DNA of 64,000 nucleotides from the NCBI RefSeq assembly GCF_022549785.1, contig NZ_JAKZGO010000006.1, positions 62,001 to 126,000 on the forward strand, given 5' to 3'. Made by a program: the position numbers and the translations under genes. Below are positions 51,253 through 59,958 of this stretch, piece after piece. Below the pieces are notes generated by a model. The model saw nothing but the letters and a program-made list of their open reading frames with translations, made no database searches and was not told the DNA's origin. The stretch is from Belliella alkalica (GTDB taxonomy: Bacteria > Bacteroidota > Bacteroidia > Cytophagales > Cyclobacteriaceae). The stretch's first letter is position 1. Each line of letters starts with the position of its first letter.

Positions 51253-51337
51253 TCAAAAAACAATAACACCCTCACTTACAAACGACTGTTCATTTATCCC
51301 TCAAAAAGTTACGAACTCACAATCACTAAAAGTAAAT

Positions 51338-51889
51338 TCAATTAAAGTCTAAAAAATCAATTTTACTTTTCTGAGAGATAGTTGGATTACCTATTTTAGT
51401 AATTTCATTTTGATCATTTAATAGAACTGCTGAATTTAAATAATTGGGAGTAATAAAAAAAGGAAATGAATCTATAAGAACATCCTTAGGGTCAAAATAA
51501 CAAAGTTCTAATGGAAACCCTATTTTAACTAATTGGTGTTTAATCAATGCCTCACCATTTCCTGACAAAATAAATTTAAAATTTAGATCCTGTTCAAATT
51601 CTTTAACTAGATCTAACCATTTTATTAGCTCAAGGTAACAAGCGCTACAATTTCCATCATAATAAGCTACAACAGTAAAATTATGCGAACTCACTTTAGA
51701 TTCTTGGTCAATTTCAATTAAAGAGATTAATGAAGGAGGGAGGATAACCTCTTTACCATGCTATATACTAATTAAATCTTCCTTTTCAATTTTCTTTTTA
51801 ACATTTTTTCCTGATTCACAAGATAAAAAACCAACAAAAATGAACAGTTGAACAATTATTAATATACTACTTCTGAAATCAAAGCTCAA
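51338..51889 (-). pseudogene. Thioredoxin-like lipoprotein interrupted by an in-frame TAG
   Basis: The frame runs from a likely TTG start (51889) through a signal peptide with lipobox FLSC (Cys at 51818-51820), KKKIEKEDLISI, TAG at 51761-51763, HGKEVILPPSL and on to a thioredoxin-like domain with the redox motif CSAC. Without the TAG it would be a normal 183-residue lipoprotein. A GTG at 51694 could still give a cytoplasmic 118-aa piece with the domain but no signal. It overlaps the end of the propeller gene. A sequencing error cannot be excluded. Confidence 0.7.
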
Positions 51890-52904
51890 ACTTAACAAGC
51901 GCATAATCCAATGATTTAACATTTCTTCCTAAGCCGTATAAATATTTATCATCAAAAACCACAAATTCAAAAACCCTTTCTTCTAACTCTATTTTTTTTA
52001 CAATATTTCCTGTATGATCAAATACAAAAATTATATTTGAAGGATTCTCATAACTATCTTCTCTACCATAATAAGAAGCATATATATATTGGTCATTTAT
52101 AAAAACTGAACCAAAATATGTGGTCTTTCCTAAATCATCAAAATCAGGTAATTTGTCAGGCCCAACAATCGAAACCCAAGTATTATTCTCTAAATCAAAT
52201 ATTTGAATCAAAGGAATATTATAATATGTAAGTACAAATTTATCACCATGATTTGCAAGTCTAGCTAACTCAGCAACTTCATTGACTTCATTGACTTGGA
52301 TTTCCGGATAATTCGACCCCACTTCTGGAAGTTTTCCATAAGAAATTAAATTAGAGCCATCCATATCTGTAGAAAAAAGACGGGCATTAAGGTTATTTGT
52401 ATCTGTAAAAAAAATTTTATCTCTGTGTATAATTACTCCATTACTTCGGGCATTTGACCTAAGCTTAAATTCATCGTAATATATATTTTTCAATAATAAT
52501 GAATCTGTATTGTACTCCACTACCTTTTTCTGTTCAATGTCAAAAACACCAAACCTACCACCTTTGGAATTCAAAAACTTCCATGGTACCAATATTTCAC
52601 CAGGTCCATTTCCTTTACTGCCAAATCTCCCCAAGTACTCATCTTGAGGAACCTTTACCAAATGTAATACGGAATTTGACTTGACCTCATTGATCGCCAA
52701 AAAAGAATTATTGATCAAATGCATTGTTGATGGACGAAACAAGCTATCGGAAAATTGATTCAATATATTAGCCTTGATGAACCGGTTCTCATGAAAGTCA
52801 TTTTCATGAAATATCACTGTTGCACTTTCGTAAAAAATACCCTCAGATTTATGATCACAAGAGAACAAAAAACTTAGGAAAATCATTACACTAAAATACT
52901 TCAT
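51879..52904 (-). CDS. BF3164-like six-bladed propeller lipoprotein
   Basis: A 341-aa lipoprotein with lipobox FLFSC (Cys near residue 16). The rest is a propeller of the BF3164/TolB-like group, with LGRFGSKGNGPGEI near 92 as the diagnostic loop and repeated IFDLENN and FVFDHTGNIVKKI strands. In Bacteroidota such lipoproteins lie beside small Cys-containing peptides and thioredoxin-like lipoproteins, as here. Function is not known to me. It follows a Cys-rich peptide gene by 58 bases, with a hairpin between. Confidence 0.82.
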   Translation of the reverse strand: MKYFSVMIFLSFLFSCDHKSEGIFYESATVIFHENDFHENRFIKANILNQFSDSLFRPSTMHLINNSFLAINEVKSNSVLHLVKVPQDEYLGRFGSKGNGPGEILVPWKFLNSKGGRFGVFDIEQKKVVEYNTDSLLLKNIYYDEFKLRSNARSNGVIIHRDKIFFTDTNNLNARLFSTDMDGSNLISYGKLPEVGSNYPEIQVNEVNEVAELARLANHGDKFVLTYYNIPLIQIFDLENNTWVSIVGPDKLPDFDDLGKTTYFGSVFINDQYIYASYYGREDSYENPSNIIFVFDHTGNIVKKIELEERVFEFVVFDDKYLYGLGRNVKSLDYALVKFEL

Positions 52905-52927
52905 AATACCTAAAATTAAAACTGTAA

Positions 52928-52960
52928 ATTGGTGGTCACCATAAAGATAACCACCACTTT
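52928..52960. terminator. Hairpin between the peptide gene and the propeller gene
   Basis: GGTGGT...ACCACC stem with a weaker inner part. On the plus strand TTTTTTT follows; on the minus strand only a few T. It may act as a partial terminator that reduces propeller expression relative to the peptide. Confidence 0.45.
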
Positions 52961-52962
52961 TT

Positions 52963-53145
52963 TTAATTAAATTTTTTCGTCATGTAATGACATACAACAG
53001 TAATTGGATAACCATCTGAATCATAAGCAGCTATTGAACAAGTTCTGAAGTCATCGTTTTTACAATAATCTTTGCAAGATGATCCTTGTAAATCAGGATC
53101 TACTCCAGCAAAAGAAAAACTAATTGCCGCTATAACAAATAGCAT
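52963..53145 (-). CDS. Small secreted Cys-rich peptide (NVEALA-like)
   Basis: A 60-aa product from the first sensible ATG (53145): a hydrophobic MLFVIAAISFSFA, then a mature part with four Cys (CKDYC, RTC, VVC) and a basic tail. The hydrophobic segment lacks a basic n-region; codons for RFNNVRTALV lie just upstream without any ATG, GTG or TTG, so the start may be a rare codon or may be lost. Such peptides commonly precede BF3164-type genes. Function unknown. Confidence 0.55.
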   Translation of the reverse strand: MLFVIAAISFSFAGVDPDLQGSSCKDYCKNDDFRTCSIAAYDSDGYPITVVCHYMTKKFN

Positions 53146-53632
53146 AACTAAAGCTGTCCTAACATTATTAAATCTGATTAATAAATTTTTTGTTTGATTA
53201 AAGTGAAATAAAGTAAATAAGAAATAATTAAAAAGAATTAGAAAATACCGGTAAACAATTCTTAGTCCACAAATAATAAAAAAAAAAAAAAACCTAATTT
53301 TTTCATTAAAAATATGACTTATCTGAATATTAACCAATAAAAAAGTAATATTTGTTAATAAGTGAATTGCGTTTTAATTGCCTACACTGGCGTGTACAAT
53401 TGTGATTTATTATTTACGAATGATAGGTCATTGATTATTAAAAAAAAATTAAAATCTCTTTATAAATTAAAGTGCAACTTCTTGGGTAATCCAAAAATCA
53501 ATACCTGATCATCTTTCATTTTTAGTGAAAAATGAAAATTATGCAAATTGAAAACTAGCAATATCTAACTCTTTGAAATAAAAAAAACCACTCGGTCTGA
53601 GTGGTTTTTTGAATCTATCGTAAACCTAATTC
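53146..53632. other. 487-base gap upstream of the Cys-rich peptide
   Basis: Very AT-rich, with a run of 14 A at about 53279-53292, a TTTCATTTTT/AAAAATGAAA hairpin near 53515-53537 and the terminator of the barrel gene at 53581-53611. No credible gene. The promoter of the peptide-propeller unit should lie here but I cannot point to it. Confidence 0.5.
53581..53611 (-). terminator. Terminator of the outer-membrane barrel gene
   Basis: AAAACCACTC-GGTCT-GAGTGGTTTT, symmetric with A/T runs on both sides. Confidence 0.87.
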
Positions 53633-56146
53633 TTAATTGCTATTCATAACTGCACCAGCACCACTATCGCCACCTTCTTTCATATCGTCATTGGTAACTC
53701 CTCTTTTCTTCCTCCTGCTTCCTTCTACACTTAGCTTACCAATTCTGTAAGAGAAGTTAATCTTGAAATTCATATTCCTCAATCCGACTGTACTCTGCTG
53801 CATAATGGTAGGAGTTATCAATTCATTTCTGATCTGGAATTCTCTAGTAAAGAAATTCTCCATTCCAAATCCAATACTTCCCCTCTTTTCATTGAATTGC
53901 TTATTTAGATTCAAACCATACACACCAAATCCACCTGCTGAACCTTGAAGCTGTACTGCCCTACCTCTCGCAAATGTGAATGCTTGTATCTGCCAGTTTT
54001 TTGGCAATGTATAATTTCCAAACAATCTACCACTCACTACAAATCCTTCGTTTGATGCTGCAAACATTGGATCTTCCATGCCGTTTGTCAACATAGCATA
54101 GTAGGAATCTATACTTCCATTTAGCGAGAACTTACCCGAGATGTTGATATTAGAAAAAACACTCAAACCTACAGCTCTTTCATTCCCTATATTCTCAAAT
54201 GTCGTGAAGATCACATCATTATCACTTACAGTCCTTACAGGCTGAATAGATCCTGTAGTATTTCTAAAATAAGAAGTGAAATTCAAAGAGCTACCTCCAA
54301 TAAAAGTACTGTAAGCCAATTCATAATTATCAGTCAATTCTGGGTCCAACAATGGATTCCCTTGCGATTGCTGAAGTGGGTTAGCGGCTTCGATATTTGG
54401 ATTCAAAAACTGCAATGATGGACGCTGAATCCTTCTGTTGTAAGCAGCTTTGATCATATTTCCATTGGCTAATTTTCTACCGATGTTCACACTAGGCACA
54501 AAGGTTCCATAAGACGGTATATCTGCAGGAAGTTCTGAATTCTTGAAATCAGCATTAATATTGGTATATTCATACCTTAAACCAGCTTTTACGGTATAAT
54601 TCTCCAAAAAGCCTAAAGTATACGATGCATAACCTGCGGTCACATTTTGGTCATAATTGAATTCATTTGAGAAAGTAACATTATCCACTTGCTGAAACTC
54701 CCCATCAGACCCATCTGCTGTGAAATACGCAAATTCACTGATCGCTTTTCTTAAAATATTCTTTGCACCATATTCTAAAATCTGGTTTCCAGAATTACCT
54801 ATAGGAGTTACGTAATCCAATTGGATCGTGAATTCCTCGTTGATTCCAAGATTTTCATTCTTTATCCTACTCGCAACCTCTGTAAAAGTACCATTGTATA
54901 AGCTGTTGACAAAGTCGTTGTTGTTATTGCTTCTACTGTACAATCCTGAGACACTGAATTCTTTTTGGGGAGTTTCAAAAGTCTTTGTGTAGTTGAAATT
55001 CACATCGACATTATTAGACAAGTTATCTACATTTACATCTCTCAAAAGTGAATTTTGCAATACATCTTCAATAATCGTCTCAGTCAACAAGCCATCTTGG
55101 CGATTTCTCATATTTCTAACTCCTACACTTACTGATGCCGTTAGGAAATTATACTTATTCAATTCATAATCCCAACCCAAATTATATCTACCAAAAAGCA
55201 TGTTGTTTCTAGTATCAGCAGTTTGGTTGATGACCGTATTTTGCCCATCTGGGCCCATCAATGTTTGGGTGTTGTCAAAAGAACCCAAAATATTATATCC
55301 GCTTCTGCCAAAGCCACCAAGCGTCCAGCCCATTTTCCCTCTTTTCAAGCTGGCATTTAATCCCAGATTGGAACCTCTAAGACCTGCACTTGAATTGATA
55401 TTTAAAGAAGCACCTTGAAGGTTATTCTTTTTGGTGATGATATTCAAGACCCCACCTGTACCTTCAGCGTCATATTTTGCAGATGGAGACGTAATCACCT
55501 CCACAGACTTGATTTCTTCAGCTGGGATTTGCTTTAGCGCATCTGCAATATTATTTGCAACAATGGCCGATTGCTTTCCATCTATCAAGACTAAAATATT
55601 TGTACTTCCTCTCATGGAAACATTCCCATCCAAATCAACCGAAAGCATTGGCACTCTTCTCAACACATCACTTGCATCACCCCCTACTGTGGTTTTATCA
55701 TTCTCAGCATTATATATTGTACGATCCACTTTTTCTTCAATGAGCGATCTTTGACCTTGGACAGTCACTTCTTGAAGACCAATAGCCTCCCCTTTCAACT
55801 TGATATCACCAAGGTTCACGTTGGTATTTCCTGTGGTGATTTCGATAACCTGAGTTTTGAAAGGCTCAAAACCTAAATTACTCAACTGAAGAATATATTT
55901 CCCGTTTTTGAAACCTGTGACTATAAATTCACCATCTAAGTCTGCTACTGCACCAGTAGTGTTTTGCATACTTTCAGCATCCAAAAGTGCAGCGGCTGCA
56001 TAAGGAATCGGCTCGCCCGTTTCTCCATCTAAAATTTTACCGGTGATTCTATAAACAGGCTTTTCTCCTGTAGTAGTTTGTGCCTGCAGACCTTCAAAAG
56101 GCGCTATGAAAACTAAAAATGCTAAAATTAAGAGTTGGTACTTCAT
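53633..56146 (-). CDS. Outer-membrane beta-barrel receptor with CarboxypepD_reg and plug domains
   Basis: An 837-aa protein: Sec signal (to about residue 22, LQAQ), a CarboxypepD_reg-like domain (about 32-115, GKILDGETGEPIPYAAAAL), a TonB-plug-like domain (about 120-240, VDRTIYNAENDKTTVGG and MRGSTNILVLIDGK) and a long barrel (OMP_b-brl_3 type) to the end. The tail is basic then Gly/Ser/Asp-rich. It should import a ligand or act as an adhesion-type barrel; no SusD partner is near, so it is not a glycan pair. A LytS/LytTR pair diverges from it. Confidence 0.88.
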   Translation of the reverse strand: MKYQLLILAFLVFIAPFEGLQAQTTTGEKPVYRITGKILDGETGEPIPYAAAALLDAESMQNTTGAVADLDGEFIVTGFKNGKYILQLSNLGFEPFKTQVIEITTGNTNVNLGDIKLKGEAIGLQEVTVQGQRSLIEEKVDRTIYNAENDKTTVGGDASDVLRRVPMLSVDLDGNVSMRGSTNILVLIDGKQSAIVANNIADALKQIPAEEIKSVEVITSPSAKYDAEGTGGVLNIITKKNNLQGASLNINSSAGLRGSNLGLNASLKRGKMGWTLGGFGRSGYNILGSFDNTQTLMGPDGQNTVINQTADTRNNMLFGRYNLGWDYELNKYNFLTASVSVGVRNMRNRQDGLLTETIIEDVLQNSLLRDVNVDNLSNNVDVNFNYTKTFETPQKEFSVSGLYSRSNNNNDFVNSLYNGTFTEVASRIKNENLGINEEFTIQLDYVTPIGNSGNQILEYGAKNILRKAISEFAYFTADGSDGEFQQVDNVTFSNEFNYDQNVTAGYASYTLGFLENYTVKAGLRYEYTNINADFKNSELPADIPSYGTFVPSVNIGRKLANGNMIKAAYNRRIQRPSLQFLNPNIEAANPLQQSQGNPLLDPELTDNYELAYSTFIGGSSLNFTSYFRNTTGSIQPVRTVSDNDVIFTTFENIGNERAVGLSVFSNINISGKFSLNGSIDSYYAMLTNGMEDPMFAASNEGFVVSGRLFGNYTLPKNWQIQAFTFARGRAVQLQGSAGGFGVYGLNLNKQFNEKRGSIGFGMENFFTREFQIRNELITPTIMQQSTVGLRNMNFKINFSYRIGKLSVEGSRRKKRGVTNDDMKEGGDSGAGAVMNSN

Positions 56147-56508
56147 TTTCTTGTTATAAATTGAATTTCAGATTCTTACTCATGAAAAAGAGAAATAACT
56201 TTTGAGACATTTATAAAGTCCAAATGACTTTACAATGTTTAAATTATTTTCTCGGCTGTAGTAAATACAGTTTCCGACAACAAAGGAACATTGAGTTAGA
56301 ATCAAAAAAAAATCAAATAGACTGAAAGGTCTTTTTCATCGACCAACTTGAAATTTAACCTGATGAATGAAAATCCAAGAGTACGACAAAAGTTTTATCT
56401 TTTGTTTTTGGTATTTCAGCGTGAGAATCACACTGTTCATAGATCGAATTAGGTTAAATTCAGAATTTTATTTTTGTTTACTTCCGCAAAACACAATATT
56501 CTAAGAAT
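56147..56508. promoter_or_regulatory. Divergent region between barrel receptor and LytS/LytTR pair
   Basis: 362 bases with TATTTTTG (56469-56476), a -7 box for the kinase, and two small palindromes: CTGTA-GTAAA-TACAG (56256-56270) and ACAAAAG-TTTTAT-CTTTTGT (56387-56406). The latter could bind the LytTR regulator, but LytTR sites are usually direct repeats, so this is speculative. Confidence 0.4.
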
Positions 56509-57579
56509 ATGCCCTTAAACGACAAACAAAAAATTTCAATTCTTATTCACTTTCTTGGGTGGGCATTGTTTGGATTTGTAATATTTGTACTCTCTCCGCT
56601 ATCCGCAGGAGTAGAGAGACCTATTGAATATTGGATCAAACAAGCCATTAACTTCTCCATGCTTTTGAGTATTTTTTATCTCAATTACTTTTACTTTATC
56701 CCAAAAATCCTTTTCAAAAACAGGATCCCGCTTTTCTTGCTTATAAACCTTATAGCTGGATTAGTTTATGTTGTTGCTCTGATTGCTTATGATGATTATA
56801 CCAATTTGCAAGAATTGATGCATCGCGCATTTAGGCCAGATATTACCTATGTCCCAAGACCAAGGAACTATTATTGGGACATTTCTCAGCTTTTGATATT
56901 CTTAATGGCGGTGGGGATTAGTACCAGTATTGCTTCGGTACAAAAGTGGCAAGCTGATGAGAAATTGAGACTTGAGCAAAATCAGCAGCAAATCAATTCT
57001 GAACTGAATTACCTAAAGGCACAGATCAACCCACATTTTTTCTTCAATACGCTGAACAACATTTATTCATTGACAAACATTGATGTAGAGAAAGCAAAAA
57101 CAGCACTTTTGAAACTCAGCAGGATGATGAGGTATGTACTCTATGAAACAGAAAAGACCCATACTTTATTAACCAAAGAGCTTGACTTTATACGTGATTT
57201 TATAGAATTGATGAAATTAAGAGTTTCTTCAAAAGTAAAACTGGAAATCCTAATTCCAGAAAAAATCGAAGAAGCAGTCATCGCTCCAATGCTCCTCTTG
57301 CCGTTCATCGAAAATTGCTTCAAACACGGCATAAGCTCTCAGCAAGAAAGTACTATTTTCATAGCTTTGGAATACGGCCAAAAGGAATTGATATTGACTA
57401 CAAAAAACAAAATATTCAAATCCGGTGAAAATTCGCCAGAGTCAAAAGCTAGTGGAATAGGGTTACAAAACACAAAAAGAAGGTTAGATTTACTATATGA
57501 TCAAAAATATGATCTTCAAATAGAAAACAATAACGAAGAAAACAACTATCAGGTAGTCCTAAAAATCAATCTGCGATGA
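56509..57579 (+). CDS. LytS/YehU-type sensor histidine kinase
   Basis: A 356-aa membrane kinase: four transmembrane helices (about 10-30, 45-65, 75-98, 125-145), then a His_kinase domain with the phosphorylated His176 in QINPHFFFNTLNN and an ATPase core with PFIENCFKHGIS near 265 and a GIGLQNTKRRL near 323. Its ligand is unknown. It overlaps the response regulator by four bases (ATGA). The pair sits divergent to an outer-membrane receptor, a common linked arrangement. Confidence 0.92.
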   Translation: MPLNDKQKISILIHFLGWALFGFVIFVLSPLSAGVERPIEYWIKQAINFSMLLSIFYLNYFYFIPKILFKNRIPLFLLINLIAGLVYVVALIAYDDYTNLQELMHRAFRPDITYVPRPRNYYWDISQLLIFLMAVGISTSIASVQKWQADEKLRLEQNQQQINSELNYLKAQINPHFFFNTLNNIYSLTNIDVEKAKTALLKLSRMMRYVLYETEKTHTLLTKELDFIRDFIELMKLRVSSKVKLEILIPEKIEEAVIAPMLLLPFIENCFKHGISSQQESTIFIALEYGQKELILTTKNKIFKSGENSPESKASGIGLQNTKRRLDLLYDQKYDLQIENNNEENNYQVVLKINLR

Positions 57580-58310
57580 AAATACCTTGTATAGCCATAG
57601 ATGACGAACCATTAGCTTTGGATTTGGTGGAAAAATTCATCAAACAAACTTCATTTTTAGACCTTAAGGCTACTTTTGACAATGCAATAGAAGCTTTGAC
57701 TTACATCAACAAAAATGAAATTGACTTGATTTTTTTGGATATCCAAATGCCAGATCTTTCGGGAATGGAGCTTGCCCGAATTATCGATGGCAAAAAAGGG
57801 GAAAATAAACCCCGCATTGTTTTTACCACCGCTTACAATCAATTTGCCATTGAAGGTTATAAAGTCGATGCATTAGACTATTTACTAAAACCTTTCAGTT
57901 ATGAAGATTTCTTAAAATCAACTACCAAAGCTTATCAATACTTCGAAAATAAAATCGAGGTAGAAAAATCAACCTCGCCATCAAAAGCGGATTACATTTT
58001 TCTAAAAGTAGAGTACCAATTGGTGAAAGTTATGCTCAAAGACATCGCTTATGTAGAAGCCTACAAAGATTACGTCAAAGTACATCTGAGCGAAAAACCA
58101 AACCCTTTACTATCATTGACAAGCCTCAAGAGCATGGAAGAATTGTTGCCCTCAGAAAAATTTATGCGAATTCATAGATCCTTCATTATTGCGTTAGATC
58201 ATATTGAATCTATTTCCAGGAACACGGTACAAATTGGGAACGCCACATTGACAATAAGCGAAAATTACAAAGATGGCTTTATGCAATTCTTGAACAAGTG
58301 GATTGCATAA
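57576..58310 (+). CDS. LytTR-family response regulator
   Basis: A 244-aa regulator with a receiver domain (1-118; acidic DDEP at 9-12, phosphoacceptor D55 in FLDIQMPD, conserved K near 107 in LLKPFS) and a LytTR DNA-binding domain (about 140-240; VEAYKDYVKVHL, FMRIHRSFI). It is the partner of the overlapping kinase gene and should act on nearby promoters. Confidence 0.94.
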   Translation: MKIPCIAIDDEPLALDLVEKFIKQTSFLDLKATFDNAIEALTYINKNEIDLIFLDIQMPDLSGMELARIIDGKKGENKPRIVFTTAYNQFAIEGYKVDALDYLLKPFSYEDFLKSTTKAYQYFENKIEVEKSTSPSKADYIFLKVEYQLVKVMLKDIAYVEAYKDYVKVHLSEKPNPLLSLTSLKSMEELLPSEKFMRIHRSFIIALDHIESISRNTVQIGNATLTISENYKDGFMQFLNKWIA

Positions 58311-58794
58311 AAAGGAACAAGGATATAGGAACTTTGCCACTAACTAAAAAAGCCTGATTTAGCTTAGATCGGATAATAACTGCTATTAGATACTCTTGGA
58401 TATTGAAGATAAGTAAGCATTCAACCATGGAATTAAAACTATTGGCAAAGAAGCTAATGATCATAAAAAGAAATATGAATATCAGCAATACTATCAGTAT
58501 TTGAATATTTCAAAATACATTAATGCGAACAATTGTCAACAACTTGTACTCCACAGTGTGGTCATCAGACCACAATTGATTGAAAGTTATTCCAAACAAT
58601 AATATAAATGGCTGCTATAAAGAAAGGGGATAATCGCAAAATATATCACAAAAAACAGTAGATACAAAAACAAAATTTTATTCCATTTAATTTGAATTTA
58701 CATTCAAAAAATGAAAAAATGGCTAAACTTTTTGAACAAAAGACCGTTATTTTGTCGTAGAATATTTTTCCAAAAAAAAATAACTCAAATTTCT
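58311..58794. other. 484-base gap with a MITE-like element
   Basis: Contains MITE-like copy F (from 58472). The first 160 bases show no gene and no T-rich terminator after the response regulator. The last 130 bases are AT-rich and should include the guaD promoter. Confidence 0.55.
58472..58647 (-). repeat. MITE-like intergenic element, copy F
   Basis: It opens with AATATGAATATCAGCAAT, two bases off the end of copy A, and its first 130 bases align well with copy E in the same direction (shared CAGTAT, AACAAT.GTC, GTCATC and TTGATTGAAA). The right end is worn (ATCGCAAAATATAT), so the limit is uncertain; it is about 20 bases longer than the others. Confidence 0.5.
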
Positions 58795-59271
58795 ATGACG
58801 GAACAACAAAGGATTTTTATGAAAATGGCTATAGATTTATCTCAAAGCGGGATGGATTCAGGCAAAGGCGGTCCTTTTGGCTGTATTATTGTGCATAATG
58901 GTAAGGTTGTAGGAAAAGGCTCAAATTCAGTCTCATCCACCAATGACCCTACAGCCCACGCAGAAGTGGTTGCTATCAGGGATGCCTGTCAAAACTTAGA
59001 TAGCTTCCAACTTGAAGATTGTGAAATATACACTTCCTGCGAACCTTGTCCAATGTGCCTTGGTGCTATTTATTGGGCTCGTCCCAAAGCTGTGTTCTAT
59101 GCCAACTCCAAAGAAGATGCAGCGAAAGCAGGTTTTGATGATCAATTCATATATGATGAATTGGATAAACCCATGGATAACCGAAAAATTAAATTCAAGC
59201 AATTTATGAAAGAGGACGCCAATGTAGTGTTCCAAAATTGGATTGAAAAAGAAAATAAAACTCTATATTAA
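58795..59271 (+). CDS. guaD: Guanine deaminase (cytidine-deaminase fold)
   Basis: A 158-aa Zn-dependent deaminase. H55 and E57 in PTAHAEV and C85/C88 in PCPMC form the catalytic zinc site. The tail motif AGFDDQFIYDEL and the following Asp/Lys-rich end match Bacillus subtilis GuaD closely, which converts guanine to xanthine as a domain-swapped dimer. The ATG at 58795 is used; an upstream ATG at 58711 would add 28 basic residues foreign to the family. Confidence 0.87.
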   Translation: MTEQQRIFMKMAIDLSQSGMDSGKGGPFGCIIVHNGKVVGKGSNSVSSTNDPTAHAEVVAIRDACQNLDSFQLEDCEIYTSCEPCPMCLGAIYWARPKAVFYANSKEDAAKAGFDDQFIYDELDKPMDNRKIKFKQFMKEDANVVFQNWIEKENKTLY

Positions 59272-59288
59272 ACTAAAAAAAATTAAAC

Positions 59289-59822
59289 ATGAAAAAGCTA
59301 TTGATTACAGTATTGAGTGCTTCATTACTAATCGCATGCAGCCAAGAAAAATCAGTTGAAGAGCGATACATTTATCAAGATGATAAAATCATTGATGTCG
59401 ACACAGGTGATGAGTACTTATTAGAAGAGACGGATGAAGAGTTTGTATTAGTGCACAAAGATGGTTCTAAAGAAACTGTCGCAATAGATGAAACACCTTT
59501 TTTCGGAACAGCACTTACAGATGATTATGTCAGTGACTGGAAAAGTAAAATGGAAGAAAGACAGGAAAACCTTTTGATTGAGAAGAAAAATCAGCTTAAA
59601 GAAAAAAGAAAAGATAGATATTCTGAGCTTTCAGATGATGAGTTATTAGAGAAATTCCAAAAAAGCCATAAAGAAGGAGTGGATATGACTATGCAAATGG
59701 ACATGATCGCAGAATTGGTTGAAAGAGGAAGAATATCAAATGAAGAAGCTCCTGAATTATTAGAGATTGAACCTGAACTTTTGAATCTTGAAATAGATAT
59801 AGAAGCTCCAAGCGAACTTTGA
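59289..59822 (+). CDS. Hypothetical lipoprotein
   Basis: A 177-aa lipoprotein with lipobox LIAC (Cys near 17). The mature part is highly charged: an acidic N-terminal beta part (VDTGDEYLLEETDEEFVLVHKDG) in pieces, a helical Lys/Glu-rich middle (about 90-125, probable coiled coil), and an acidic C-terminus. I recognise no domain. It follows guaD by 17 bases and may be co-transcribed; a terminator follows. Confidence 0.7.
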   Translation: MKKLLITVLSASLLIACSQEKSVEERYIYQDDKIIDVDTGDEYLLEETDEEFVLVHKDGSKETVAIDETPFFGTALTDDYVSDWKSKMEERQENLLIEKKNQLKEKRKDRYSELSDDELLEKFQKSHKEGVDMTMQMDMIAELVERGRISNEEAPELLEIEPELLNLEIDIEAPSEL

Positions 59823-59840
59823 TTTAAAAAGTGAAATTTA

Positions 59841-59876
59841 AAAAAGAGTCAATTGCTGTGCAATTGACTCTTTTTT
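59841..59876 (+). terminator. Terminator after the guaD-lipoprotein unit
   Basis: AAAAAGAGTCAATTG-CTGTG-CAATTGACTCTTTTTT: perfect stem, A/T flanks. Confidence 0.88.
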
Positions 59877-59958
59877 GCTTTATGTGACAAACATCACTAG
59901 AACCGATCCAGATTCTATCTAAGTTTAGTTATATAAAAATCACTAAACCCAAGAATCC

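Noticed and set aside
51761-51763. TAG as a pyrrolysine or other recoded codon
   Set aside because: Other genes in the window end in TAG normally (for example gldH at 8964-8966) and no recoding gene is seen; a nonsense mutation is simpler.
53146-53337. N-terminal extension of the Cys-rich peptide to 124 residues
   Set aside because: The added 64 residues are a Phe/Ile-rich translation of A/T tracts with a poly-Phe run; a start close to the hydrophobic segment is more sensible.
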